Assembly (NCBI GenBank): GCA_900465675.1
Contig: UBJR01000017.1
Coordinates: 82,329 to 146,328, forward strand
Reading direction: 5' to 3'
From: Hyphomicrobiales bacterium
GTDB taxonomy: Bacteria; Pseudomonadota; Alphaproteobacteria; Rhizobiales; Rhizobiaceae
Length of the DNA: 64,000 nt
The stretch's first letter is position 1, and each line of letters starts with the position of its first letter. This document shows, one piece after another, positions 17,084 through 25,790 of the stretch. The notes beneath the pieces are model-generated. The model ran no database searches. It was not told the origin of the DNA and saw nothing but the letters and a program-made list of their open reading frames with translations. Position numbers and translations under genes: made by a program.

Positions 17084-19062
17084 TGCCGGGCAGAAAGACA
17101 CAATCCACCCGCCCAACCGGCTGGCCCGTCTCCAGCCGTCCGGTCAGACTAGCCGTCCTCGTACTGGTGACACTGGTGGCGATTTCGCTGCTCTCGCGTC
17201 TGCCGGCATGGTCGCTGCTGGAGCTCAGGAGCTTCGACTATCTCTCGACCGTCGATGATCCGCTGCCACCCGAGGAAGCGCCTGTGATCGTCGCGATCGA
17301 CGAGCCGGCACTGGCGCAGATCAACGAACAATGGCCGTGGCCACGCAGTCTGCACGCCCGCCTGATCACCGCCCTGCGGGCTGCGGGCGCAAAGGCTGTC
17401 GGGCTTGATATCATCATGGCTGAACCCTCGTCGCCTGATAACGACGGCGCGGTGACCGCAGCTGTCGGCCCCGATGTCGTGTTGGCCGGCGACGAGACGC
17501 TGATCCAGGCGCCGCAGGCAGACCAGCTCATTCGCACCACGCCACTGCCTCAATTTACCGCTGCCGGCGCAAGAACCGGGATCGCCTCAATTGATCTCGG
17601 CGGCGACGGCATCTTCCGCACCATTCCGTCCTATAAGGACGGATTTGCCGTAACGCTGGCTGCTGCAGCTGGCAGGACGCCAATGAAGACGTCAAAAAAT
17701 GCGATGATCCAGTCCTTCGGACCGTCTCGCAGCTATCCCACCGTGTCCTATTATCAGGCGCTTGACCCGCAGAATTTTCTGCCTCCGGATTTTTTCAAGG
17801 ATCGCATCGTCCTGGTCGGCCTCAGCCTACAAAATGCGCCTGAGATCGACAAAGGCGGCGCCGATACATTCGCGACGCCCTATACAGTGCACACCGGCAA
17901 GCTGGTCGCCGGAGTCGAAATCCAGGCGACGATCTACGACAACATCGTCCACGGTTTCTTCATCGAAAAAGCCGGACTACCACTCGTCGCCCTAGTGATC
18001 CTTGTGGCCGCCGTGCTTGCAGCTGCAAGCGTCCTTCGCTCGACCAGCTGGCTAGCGATGGCGGCGGCCGTTACTGCCGTCTGCCTTTTCTCGGCCGCAA
18101 GTTTCGTAGGCATCCGCTTCGGCCATATCTTCGTTTCGCCGCTCGGCCCGTCAATCGCCTATATCGCCGTCGTCTTCGGCCAGACGGCATTCGACTTCGC
18201 CGAGGAGCGGCGCAACAAGCTGCAGATCACCCGCGCCTTCTCGCAATATCTCTCGCCCGACCTCGTCAAGCGCCTCTCTGAAGACCCCTCGCAGCTTAAG
18301 CTCGGCGGCGAGCGGCGAACCCTTTCGATCCTGTTCTCCGATGTGCGCGGGTTCACGACCATCGCCGAGACGCTGAGGGACGATCCCGAACAGCTGACCG
18401 CGCTGATCAATCGGCTACTGACGCCACTATCTGAAGTGGTGATGAACCATGGCGGCACGATCGACAAATATATGGGCGACTGCATCATGGCCTTCTGGAA
18501 CGCGCCGCTCGACGATCCCGATCACGCGATGCATGCCGTCGTCGCGTCGCTGGCCATGCAGGAGGAAATTGCCAAGTTGAATCTGGAGCTGGAGGCCGAA
18601 TCCGAAGCCAGCGGCATGCAGCTGCATGTCCTCAAGATGGGCGTTGGCATCAACACTGGCGAATGCGTCGTCGGCAACATGGGCTCCACCCGCCGCTTCG
18701 ACTATTCCTGCCTCGGCGACAGCGTCAATCTTGCCTCGCGCCTCGAAGGCGCCTCGAAGAATTATGGCGTTGCATTGCTGCTTGGCGAGACCACCGCATC
18801 CCTGGTGAGCGGCCGGTATACGATCGCAGAGCTCGACCGTGTCATCGTCAAGGGCAAGACGGTTCCCGCTCCCGTTTTCACCATCCTGCACCGTGCCGAG
18901 GAGGACGCACTGGCGGCGCACGCCCAGTTTCTCCAGGCGAAATATGCGGGCGAATTGCGGGAAGACGATCCGCGCTTCGATGCAATGGCCGGGATGATAC
19001 CGGAGCTATCGGGCTATTACACGATCATGCGCCATCATGAACGCACTGCGCGCGACCGGTAG
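17083..19062 (+). CDS. CHASE2-domain class III adenylate/guanylate cyclase
   Basis: 659 residues: TM1 (about 22-42), periplasmic CHASE2 sensor (about 45-285, DEPALAQINEQWPWPRSLHA), three more membrane helices (about 295-365), then a cytosolic class III cyclase. Metal aspartates D420 (FSDVRGFT) and D466 (KYMGDC) are present, with adenine-type K462, N549 and R553. The second base-recognition position, usually Asp or Thr, is S542. cAMP is the likely product, but the Ser leaves some doubt. It is translationally coupled to the FecR/beta-barrel gene, which may relay an envelope signal to CHASE2. Confidence 0.9.
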   Translation: MPGRKTQSTRPTGWPVSSRPVRLAVLVLVTLVAISLLSRLPAWSLLELRSFDYLSTVDDPLPPEEAPVIVAIDEPALAQINEQWPWPRSLHARLITALRAAGAKAVGLDIIMAEPSSPDNDGAVTAAVGPDVVLAGDETLIQAPQADQLIRTTPLPQFTAAGARTGIASIDLGGDGIFRTIPSYKDGFAVTLAAAAGRTPMKTSKNAMIQSFGPSRSYPTVSYYQALDPQNFLPPDFFKDRIVLVGLSLQNAPEIDKGGADTFATPYTVHTGKLVAGVEIQATIYDNIVHGFFIEKAGLPLVALVILVAAVLAAASVLRSTSWLAMAAAVTAVCLFSAASFVGIRFGHIFVSPLGPSIAYIAVVFGQTAFDFAEERRNKLQITRAFSQYLSPDLVKRLSEDPSQLKLGGERRTLSILFSDVRGFTTIAETLRDDPEQLTALINRLLTPLSEVVMNHGGTIDKYMGDCIMAFWNAPLDDPDHAMHAVVASLAMQEEIAKLNLELEAESEASGMQLHVLKMGVGINTGECVVGNMGSTRRFDYSCLGDSVNLASRLEGASKNYGVALLLGETTASLVSGRYTIAELDRVIVKGKTVPAPVFTILHRAEEDALAAHAQFLQAKYAGELREDDPRFDAMAGMIPELSGYYTIMRHHERTARDR

Positions 19063-19182
19063 TCCCGCGCGCGCGTTTGATTTATCGGCTAACGTGCCGC
19101 AGCGCCCGCATGGTACTCCCGACAACCTAAACGATGCTGTAACGCTAGCAGCCCCGGCCCGTTTGGGCGGGCGACTCAAAGG

Positions 19183-19274
19183 AAAAACCCTTACGGCTGC
19201 AACCGCAAGGGTTCTGCTGCGGTTGAGGTCACAGCGCGCGGACGCGTCAGGAGGGCATTCTAACGACGTCCACT
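19183..19274 (-). ncRNA. Predicted EcfG-dependent small RNA
   Basis: A promoter-like element on the minus strand (19281-19305, GGAAC-N16-GGTT) points leftwards, and about 70 bases further on lies a hairpin with a T-run on the same strand (19186-19213). The predicted RNA is about 90 bases and holds no ORF. It contains a CCCUCCU segment (complement of 19249-19255) that could pair with ribosome-binding sites, as in several alphaproteobacterial sRNAs. Its 3' end stops short of the cyclase gene. Both ends are predicted only. Confidence 0.45.
19186..19213 (-). terminator. Rho-independent terminator (minus strand)
   Basis: Arms 19186-19196 and 19203-19213 pair over 11 positions with one A-C mismatch and a 6-base loop. 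On the minus strand the stem is followed by TTTTTCC. It suits the predicted small RNA. Confidence 0.6.
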
Positions 19275-19280
19275 GCTTAC

Positions 19281-19305
19281 AACCACGATTGCATTCGATG
19301 GTTCC
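19281..19305 (-). promoter_or_regulatory. EcfG/RpoE2-type promoter candidate driving a small RNA
   Basis: On the minus strand GGAAC (19305-19301), 16 bases, GGTT (19284-19281). The start would be near 19274. The only thing downstream before the terminator at 19186 is non-coding. Confidence 0.5.
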
Positions 19306-19313
19306 AACAAAAA

Positions 19314-19337
19314 AGCGCCACCTTTTACGGTGACGCT
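19314..19337 (-). terminator. Rho-independent terminator of the 19414-19827 gene
   Basis: Arms AGCGCCACC (19314-19322) and GGTGACGCT (19329-19337) pair with one mismatch around a 6-base loop. On the minus strand a run of six T follows. It lies about 75 bases beyond the stop of the minus-strand gene. A further 11-bp inverted repeat (19357-19367 and 19404-19414) overlaps that stop codon. Confidence 0.6.
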
Positions 19338-19413
19338 ATAGTTGAGGATACAGGAAATCACTCGACAAAGACCGAGAGGTCATCACGACTGAGTACACTT
19401 GTGTGTCGAGTGA

Positions 19414-19827
19414 TCAGGGTGAGAACAGTCTCACCCTCTGTATGTTCCTAGGGCTTTGAAAATAAATGGGGTTCGCGCCATCATGTTTTGCTAAGCCGCC
19501 GAACACCTCCCCAGCTTCCAACATTCCCATATGATGAGGTCGGCGGGTATTGATGACGGCCAGATCACTTCTTAGCTTTGGGCGGTGGGACTTAGTCGAA
19601 GATAGGATCCAGGCAAAGCTCCACGCTTCGATCGTACCGGAGCCGCGGAGAAAATCTGCCGCACCGTTCGCATCTTCGTTTTTCTGGAGGTGGTCGATCA
19701 GCGCCTTGGGCGAGGAAAGTCCTGGCAGGGTCATCAGAGAAAGGGAATGCTCGATTTCATCAACATCACCAAGCCCGACGACTGGCGGCGAACCCGGCGT
19801 CATTAATGTCCAACTGTACTGTTTCAT
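19414..19827 (-). CDS. Hypothetical protein, 137 residues
   Basis: No family recognised. Start supported by GGGGAG 6 bases before the ATG, and end supported by a following inverted repeat and a rho-independent terminator. The protein is soluble, with a possible helical segment SSPKALIDHLQKNEDANGAADFL and no signal peptide. It is a single-gene unit on the minus strand between the cyclase and chemotaxis clusters. Confidence 0.55.
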   Translation of the reverse strand: MKQYSWTLMTPGSPPVVGLGDVDEIEHSLSLMTLPGLSSPKALIDHLQKNEDANGAADFLRGSGTIEAWSFAWILSSTKSHRPKLRSDLAVINTRRPHHMGMLEAGEVFGGLAKHDGANPIYFQSPRNIQRVRLFSP

Positions 19828-19993
19828 TCCCCGCTCCCCAAGACCGAATAAGGCCCGCCCCTGTCACAGTGGTGAGCCTATAGCCTACAGCCGACCACGT
19901 CCCTTATGAAAGTATTTACCCACCTCGAACCGTTTGGATGATTTGGCGTTTCCAATGCAAATTACCCACTTCAATCTTGGGTGCGATCTCGGC

Positions 19994-20333
19994 ATGGCCA
20001 CTGACGCAAATCTTGTGTCGGTTAGTGAGGACGAGTTCCTAATCCGCATGAACCTTATGGAAGAGCTTGGAAACGGCGACCGCGGATGAAGCACCGGCGG
20101 TTCTGAATGACTGCCCAGATATCGAAGCGATCTTAGCTGGCATCGACATGCCTGGCTCTTCAAACGGCTGGGGCTGGCCAAGGTCGTGCATGGCTCCCTT
20201 CCGGAATGGCGATCATGGTGGCGTCGGGCTTCCTCAAGGTTCCCAGCAATGGCCTTCCGGCCGGAATTCCATTTCTGCCAAATCTTGTGACGTCAGTCAC
20301 GTCATAAACCATATCCGCGAGCTGGTCCGTTAG
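19994..20333 (+). pseudogene. Frameshifted single-domain response regulator
   Basis: From the ATG at 19994 the text reads MATDANLVSVSEDEFLIRMNLMEEL, a receiver-domain start, and then shifts frame. A second frame gives NDCPDIEAILAGIDMPGSS, with Gly in place of the aspartate usually preceding IDMP (TDIDMP). A third gives AIMVASGFLKVPSNGLPAGIPFLP, and the second frame resumes as SCDVSHVINHIRELVR to a TAG at 20333. At least three frameshifts are needed to restore the domain, so the gene is dead. The intact gene at 11521 is of the same subfamily. Confidence 0.7.
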
Positions 20334-20460
20334 CAGGGCAAGAGAGATTGCTTTGCCAAGCCCTTTAAGCCATAAAAATCAAGTGAGTTAGCTGCCTTGT
20401 GCTTGCTCGGCGCCTTCCGTCGTGGGCGCGCATCCGAGGCCCAAAGACAACGGAAATCCT

Positions 20461-22398
20461 ATGGCACTGGTCAAGACCTCCCAACTGGGCGCAAAGCCGG
20501 CCTCCAGCAAACTGGTAACATCCGCTCCGGCGGCAACCGCCGTTGGCGACAAATCGGCGGCCTCCCGCCGTTCTCAAGATCGCACCCGCGTTCGCCAGCA
20601 GAAGGCGGCCGAGCGCATTGGTGCTGCAACGGAAGAATTGTCGACCGGTGTCGCCGAGGCGGCAGCGGCAGCCGAGCAACTCCAGCGCGCACTCGAGCAG
20701 ATTGCTACCGGCGCTGAAGAAGCAGCAGGGGCTGCCCATGAATCCCTCTCCGCAACCACGCAACTTTCATCAAGGTTCGGTGATGCCCGGTCCGAAGCCC
20801 AGGCTGCACGGGCGCGGACCGAAAGGCTGCAGGCTTCAGTGCTGGAAGCCGCCGCACAGATCGACACATCGGTCACCGCCATCGACACGAACGCTTCGCG
20901 ACAGATCGCATCCGTTGCCATCATCGAAAGACTTCAATCTCAGGCTGAGAAGATTGCCGCGACCACGGTCGCTGTTACCGATATCTCGGATCGCACTAAC
21001 CTCTTGGCCTTGAATGCCGCGATCGAGGCCGCCCGCGCCGGTGGAGAAGGTCGGGGATTTGCAGTCGTTGCCGACGAAGTCCGTTTGCTGGCGGAAGTCG
21101 CCGAACGCAGTTCGCGTAACGTCAACCAGCATGCCGAGACCATTGTCGACGGGGTCCGTCGTATTACCGAGCGCATGAACGCTGCGGCGGCTAAGGCGCG
21201 GGAACAAACGGTATCGGGACGGGCGGTCGCCGAAAAACTGCACGCCGTCCGCTCGGGGCTGACCTCCTTGTCGCAGAGCAGCCAGACTATCCTCATCGCC
21301 GCTGTCGAGGCGGAGATGGCCACCCGCGAGGCGCAGAAAGGTGCCGAAACGGTGGCGGCAGCCGCAGAGCAACAGTCCGCGGCGGCCAGTGAGGCGCAAC
21401 GCTCCGTCCTGCAGCAGAGTTCGGCGCTGGAGGAAAGCCAAAAGACTGCCCAATCGCTAGCCATCCTTGCCGACGAGCTCATGAATGAAGGGGGCCGGGC
21501 CTCACGGGCGGAAGAACTGAGTTCGGCCGCCGAGGAACTTTCCGCGACCGTCCAAGAGCTTTCCGGCGCCGCCAGCGAGATCCTGATCGCCGTCGAGCAG
21601 ATAAGCCGCGGCGCTGAGGCCCAAGCGGCCGCCACGCAGCAGGCCAACGCCGCGATGGTCCAGATCGAGAAAAGCGCCTCACAGGCCCAGGTCAGTGCGG
21701 AAAACGCAAGCGAGCGAGCTCAGGAAATCAAGGCGTTGCTGGCAAGAAACAAAACGGGCCTGACGGGTCTTGCATCCGGCATCTCCGATGCCCTGACAGA
21801 AACCCGCAACGCACTGTCAGACCTTAATTTGCTCGGCGAAATCGGCTTCCAGATCGAACGCACCGTCGACCGGATGGTGCTTGTCGCCGTCCAGACCAAC
21901 ATGCTGGCCGTCAGCGGCTCGGTGGAAGCGGCGAGAGCCGGCGACGCGGGCCGCGGTTTTGCCGTGGTCTCTACCGATATCCGCAAGCTCGCCCAGGACG
22001 CAGCAGAAAATATCGATGGCGTGAAGGACATTGTCCGGTCGATCCAGATCCAGATCCTCGTGGTCCAGCGCGAGCTGGAAGCGATTATGGTGGCTTCCGA
22101 GGCGGAGATCGCCAAGAGCAAGCTGACCGTCGATCTTCTGTCCGTAGCAGAAGCCGATATCGAGACGACGGTGCGCGGCAATGCCACAATCCTGGAAGCC
22201 GCGCAGGCAATTCTCATTGCGGCCAAGCAGGTTCAGGTCGGCACTCAGCAGATCGCCTCCGTCGCCGAGGAAGCAAGCGCAGCCTCGGAGCAGGCCGCCA
22301 CCGCGGCACGGCAGCAGTCCCGCGGGGCAGAAGACCTGGCAGCGGCCGTCGAGGAGATCGCGTCGCTGGCCGACGAACTCCAGATGTCTGGAAGCTGA
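20461..22398 (+). CDS. Soluble methyl-accepting chemotaxis-type protein with two signalling tips
   Basis: 645 residues, almost entirely helical coiled coil rich in Ala, Glu and Gln, with no membrane segment, no HAMP domain and no ligand-binding domain. Two copies of the MCP hairpin tip are present: around 177-210 (LLALNAAIEAARAGGEGRGF) and a more divergent one around 478-512 (LAVSGSVEAARAGDAGRGFAVV). The tips bind CheW and CheA. The duplicated, sensorless architecture suggests a cytosolic scaffold or a protein reporting on internal state. It opens the che operon, 4 bases from the triple-CheW gene. ATG 20461 is preferred over an upstream in-frame codon at 20422. Confidence 0.88.
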   Translation: MALVKTSQLGAKPASSKLVTSAPAATAVGDKSAASRRSQDRTRVRQQKAAERIGAATEELSTGVAEAAAAAEQLQRALEQIATGAEEAAGAAHESLSATTQLSSRFGDARSEAQAARARTERLQASVLEAAAQIDTSVTAIDTNASRQIASVAIIERLQSQAEKIAATTVAVTDISDRTNLLALNAAIEAARAGGEGRGFAVVADEVRLLAEVAERSSRNVNQHAETIVDGVRRITERMNAAAAKAREQTVSGRAVAEKLHAVRSGLTSLSQSSQTILIAAVEAEMATREAQKGAETVAAAAEQQSAAASEAQRSVLQQSSALEESQKTAQSLAILADELMNEGGRASRAEELSSAAEELSATVQELSGAASEILIAVEQISRGAEAQAAATQQANAAMVQIEKSASQAQVSAENASERAQEIKALLARNKTGLTGLASGISDALTETRNALSDLNLLGEIGFQIERTVDRMVLVAVQTNMLAVSGSVEAARAGDAGRGFAVVSTDIRKLAQDAAENIDGVKDIVRSIQIQILVVQRELEAIMVASEAEIAKSKLTVDLLSVAEADIETTVRGNATILEAAQAILIAAKQVQVGTQQIASVAEEASAASEQAATAARQQSRGAEDLAAAVEEIASLADELQMSGS

Positions 22399-22402
22399 CA
22401 CG

Positions 22403-23836
22403 ATGGAAAGCTCCCCCCCGAAGGCGGACCTGCGACGCCGGCTTGCGTTCAGGGTTGGACAGAGACGCCACGAGATTGACGCCGATCGGGTTCTGGAAGT
22501 GGTCAGGGCCGGCCACATCACCCGGGTGCCGAACGCTCCCGCGGCCCTGAGTGGCATTGCCAGTCTGCGCGGCCGCCCGATACCTATACTGTCGATGGGG
22601 CGGATCCTAAGCGGCGACGATAGCGCTTCCCCTCACGACGGCAAGATCATCGTCTATGATCACGGTGGAGCGGTTGGCCTGCTCGTCGATGACGTGCTCA
22701 CGCTTTCGGAAGAAACCACCGCAGCACCGCTCGAGGGCTTGAGCGGTCTTCTCGATGCCGCGTTCAAGACCACGCGGCGTGCGCAGGCGGGGCGAACGGG
22801 CTCTATCGCACCCGATGCAGGCAGCCAGGCAAGCGTGACTTTGGCGCCGATTTTGTCGTTTCACGTCGCCGGCCAGCTTTACGGACTGCCGCTCAAACAC
22901 GTGAGAGAAGTGGCTATCATGCCGAACGACGTCGCGGTCCTTGCCAACGGACAGGGAGCGGTGATGGGGCTTATGTCCCTGCGCAATAGCCTCCTGCCTC
23001 TGGTCTCGCTCGCCTCGCTGATGGGCCTGGAAATCACCCGATCGACAGCGGAAAATGCACGAGTCGTGGTTGTCCAGCATGAGGGTGATCTGTTCGGTCT
23101 TGTCGTCAACGCGATGGACGTCATCTATCGCCTGCCCGAGCAGGCCATCGATCCCGTGCCGGAAGTCCTGCAGCGTGGGCGCGGCGATGGCCAGATTGCG
23201 GCGATCGGCCGGATTGCGGATGGCAGACGACTGATCTCGATCCTGTCACCGGAAAAGCTTTTCGCTCACGACGAGGTCGCGAGGGTCATCGGCCAGAAAA
23301 CAGGAGCCGCACCAATGGACACAGCGCCTGAAGCGGACGATGCAGTGGAACAAGTCCTGATCTTTCAGCTGGGCGAGGAAAACTTCGGCATTCCGATCGC
23401 CTCGGTGGACGAAGTCATCAGGGTGCCACTCGATGTCACTCGCATACCAGGAGCGCCTGCCTTCGTTATCGGGGTCATCAACCTGCGCGGCAGGGCCGTT
23501 CCCCTGATCGATCAGCGAAGTCGCTTCGACAGCCCGGCCTCGATGCAGACAGCCGCCGCGCGCGCCATCGTGGTGACGATCGGCAAGCTACAGGCCGGCT
23601 TCGTCGTCGATACCGTGTCGGAGGTCAAGGCCCTGCCGGCGGCGGCCGTTTCCGTAGCTCCCGAGTTTGCTTCTCAACAGACGGATGTCTTCGACCGCAT
23701 CGCCCATATCGAGGCCGATGGCCGGATGGTACTGCTGGTCGATCCCCAGGAGCTTCTGACGAAGGCAGAGCGGGACGTGGTTGCCGCCATCACCGAAGGC
23801 AAGGCCGGCACCAGGGAAAAGACGGGCGGCACCTGA
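22403..23836 (+). CDS. Triple CheW-domain coupling protein
   Basis: 477 residues made of three consecutive CheW-like beta-barrels: about 8-140 (LAFRVGQRRHEIDADRVLEVV), about 150-300 (ILSFHVAGQLYGLPLKHVREV) and about 315-460 (LIFQLGEENFGIPIASVDEVI). CheW couples receptors to the CheA kinase, and a three-domain version can cross-link several receptor tips, matching the two-tip MCP upstream. The ATG at 22403 has GGAAG 9 bases upstream and follows the MCP stop by 4 bases. The in-frame extension to 22181 lies inside the MCP gene. Confidence 0.88.
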   Translation: MESSPPKADLRRRLAFRVGQRRHEIDADRVLEVVRAGHITRVPNAPAALSGIASLRGRPIPILSMGRILSGDDSASPHDGKIIVYDHGGAVGLLVDDVLTLSEETTAAPLEGLSGLLDAAFKTTRRAQAGRTGSIAPDAGSQASVTLAPILSFHVAGQLYGLPLKHVREVAIMPNDVAVLANGQGAVMGLMSLRNSLLPLVSLASLMGLEITRSTAENARVVVVQHEGDLFGLVVNAMDVIYRLPEQAIDPVPEVLQRGRGDGQIAAIGRIADGRRLISILSPEKLFAHDEVARVIGQKTGAAPMDTAPEADDAVEQVLIFQLGEENFGIPIASVDEVIRVPLDVTRIPGAPAFVIGVINLRGRAVPLIDQRSRFDSPASMQTAAARAIVVTIGKLQAGFVVDTVSEVKALPAAAVSVAPEFASQQTDVFDRIAHIEADGRMVLLVDPQELLTKAERDVVAAITEGKAGTREKTGGT

Positions 23837-23838
23837 CT

Positions 23839-24924
23839 ATGATCCGTCTCCTCATCGTCGAAGATTCCGCCCTTATGCGGAAGCTGCTCGGCCAGATTTT
23901 CGGCACTGAGCCTGATTTCCAAATCGGGTTCGCCCGCGATGGCGATGAGGCGCTGAAGATCATCTCGGACTTTCGCCCTGACGTCGTAACGCTCGACATC
24001 CACATGCCACGGATGAACGGCCTGGAATGTCTCGACCGCATCATGCTAGAGCACCCCTGCCCGGTGGTGATGGTCTCCTCTCTCACCGAAGAAGGAGCGG
24101 AAGAGACTTTGGCGGCACTCGAGATCGGTGCTGTCGATTTCATCGCAAAACCGAGCGGCGCCATTTCCCTTGGCATCGAGGAACTGGCGCCTCGCCTGGT
24201 CGAAAAGGTCCGCATCGCCGCTTCGGTGCGCATCCGGCGCAGCCGCCGGCTCGCAGAGCGCGTCCGTTTCGCCCGGTCCGTGCCGTCTGCACCGGTATCC
24301 TCGTCCAAGCTTCGCGACACCACCTCTAGTCCCGTGACCCAAGACGCGGCGGCCCACGGGCTGGTGCTGGTCGGCACGTCGACAGGTGGCCCGCCGGCGC
24401 TGGACGCGGTGCTTACCCGTTTGCCGTCCGACTTTAAATGGCCGGTCGTGGTCGCGCAGCACATGCCCGCCTCCTTCACCGGAGCCCTTGCCAAGCGTCT
24501 CGACAGGATATGTGCGATGACCGTCACAGAAGTCACCCGGCCGATACGTCTGGATCCGGGCAATATCTACATCGCCAGGGGTGACGCCGATATCCTCATC
24601 TCTTCCCGCGCCGGAAATCTGGTCGCCATGGCGGCACCGAACAATCCCGAGTTCCGTTGGCATCCGAGCGTCGATCGCATGGTGCGCTCGGCCATGAAGC
24701 ATGTTCCGGCAAGATCCTTGATCGGCGTCCTTATGACCGGCATGGGCAATGACGGCGCGGCGGCTATGGCCGATCTCAGATCAGCCGGCGGTTATACGAT
24801 TGCCGAGGCCGAAGAGACCGCCGTCGTCTGGGGAATGCCGGGCGAGCTGGTGCAGCGCGGCGGAGCGAGCGAGGTGAAGCGGCTCGACCAGATCGGGCAA
24901 CATCTGATGGATCAGGTCTGCTGA
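23839..24924 (+). CDS. cheB: Chemotaxis methylesterase/deamidase CheB
   Basis: 361 residues: receiver domain (1-120, phosphoacceptor D53 in TLDIHMP), linker, and C-terminal methylesterase domain (about 170-355) with catalytic triad S181 (GTSTGG), H208 (VAQHMP) and D305 (GMGNDG). It removes methyl groups from receptor glutamates when phosphorylated by CheA. The stop overlaps the cheR start by one base. Confidence 0.95.
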   Translation: MIRLLIVEDSALMRKLLGQIFGTEPDFQIGFARDGDEALKIISDFRPDVVTLDIHMPRMNGLECLDRIMLEHPCPVVMVSSLTEEGAEETLAALEIGAVDFIAKPSGAISLGIEELAPRLVEKVRIAASVRIRRSRRLAERVRFARSVPSAPVSSSKLRDTTSSPVTQDAAAHGLVLVGTSTGGPPALDAVLTRLPSDFKWPVVVAQHMPASFTGALAKRLDRICAMTVTEVTRPIRLDPGNIYIARGDADILISSRAGNLVAMAAPNNPEFRWHPSVDRMVRSAMKHVPARSLIGVLMTGMGNDGAAAMADLRSAGGYTIAEAEETAVVWGMPGELVQRGGASEVKRLDQIGQHLMDQVC

Positions 24925-25790
24925 TGGCCATGCCACCGATCACCTCGAAAGAATACGGGCTGGAGCCTCTGTCTGCGGCTGACCTCGAGGAAATCTGCGC
25001 CCTCATCTACAAGCGCAGCGGCATGGTGTTTGGTGAGACGAAGCGCTATTATATCGAGCGCCGCATTACGGACCTGTTGCGCCAGCGGCGGGCGCGATCC
25101 GTCAGGGACTACATTTCGATACTGCGCAGCGATTTCGGTGAATCCGAACTGCTGATCAACAGCTTCACAATTAACGAGACGTATTTCTATCGCGAATTGC
25201 ACCAGCTTTCGTGCCTGAGCAATTCGATCCTTCCCGACCTCATCCGCGCAAAGGGTCCGGGCGACCGGATCCGCATCTGGTCCATGCCCTGCTCCAGCGG
25301 CGAGGAACCGTATTCCATCGCGATCTGGCTGCTCGAAAACTGGCCGCTCGTGGATGCCTATAATATCGAGATCGTCGGGTCAGATATAGATACAGAGATC
25401 CTGCGCCGCGCGGTCGATGGCTATTTCGGCCAGCGGGCGCTCTCAAAGCTGTCCCCGGATCTTCTCGACCGCTATTTCGAACCAGAGCGGGATCAGCAGC
25501 GCCGGCTGATCGGCGATCTGAGGGAGTCCGTCACCTTTGCGAAGGGCAATATCATCGATCGCCAGAGCCTTGCCGCGCTCGGTCATTTTGACGTGATATT
25601 CTGCCGCAACCTGCTCATCTATTTTGACGAAGCGGCCCGCGAGACCGCAGCACGAAACATTCGCGAAATGTTGAATCCCCGCGGCTATGTTTGCCTTGGC
25701 CATACGGAGTCTATGTCGAGAATGTCGAAGTCCTTCGACACGGTGCGCTTTCCCGATGCCATCGTTTATCGCGAGACGAGAGATATATAG
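24924..25790 (+). CDS. cheR: Chemotaxis methyltransferase CheR
   Basis: 288 residues: N-terminal helical domain (about 15-80, ICALIYKRSGMVFGETKRYYIERR), then an S-adenosylmethionine-dependent methyltransferase domain with NETYFYRE, WSMPCSSGEEPYSIA and FDVIFCRNLLIYFD. It methylates receptor glutamates in opposition to CheB. The substrate here is presumably the soluble double-tip MCP. The next gene starts immediately after the stop. Confidence 0.95.
   Translation: MAMPPITSKEYGLEPLSAADLEEICALIYKRSGMVFGETKRYYIERRITDLLRQRRARSVRDYISILRSDFGESELLINSFTINETYFYRELHQLSCLSNSILPDLIRAKGPGDRIRIWSMPCSSGEEPYSIAIWLLENWPLVDAYNIEIVGSDIDTEILRRAVDGYFGQRALSKLSPDLLDRYFEPERDQQRRLIGDLRESVTFAKGNIIDRQSLAALGHFDVIFCRNLLIYFDEAARETAARNIREMLNPRGYVCLGHTESMSRMSKSFDTVRFPDAIVYRETRDI

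Noticed and set aside
19037..19333. Plus-strand ORF after the cyclase
   Set aside because: It starts inside the cyclase gene, spans the predicted minus-strand RNA and two terminators, and has no protein-like pattern.
20836..22557. Several minus-strand ORFs opposite the MCP gene
   Set aside because: They mirror the Ala/Glu-rich coiled coil and lack ribosome sites and domains.
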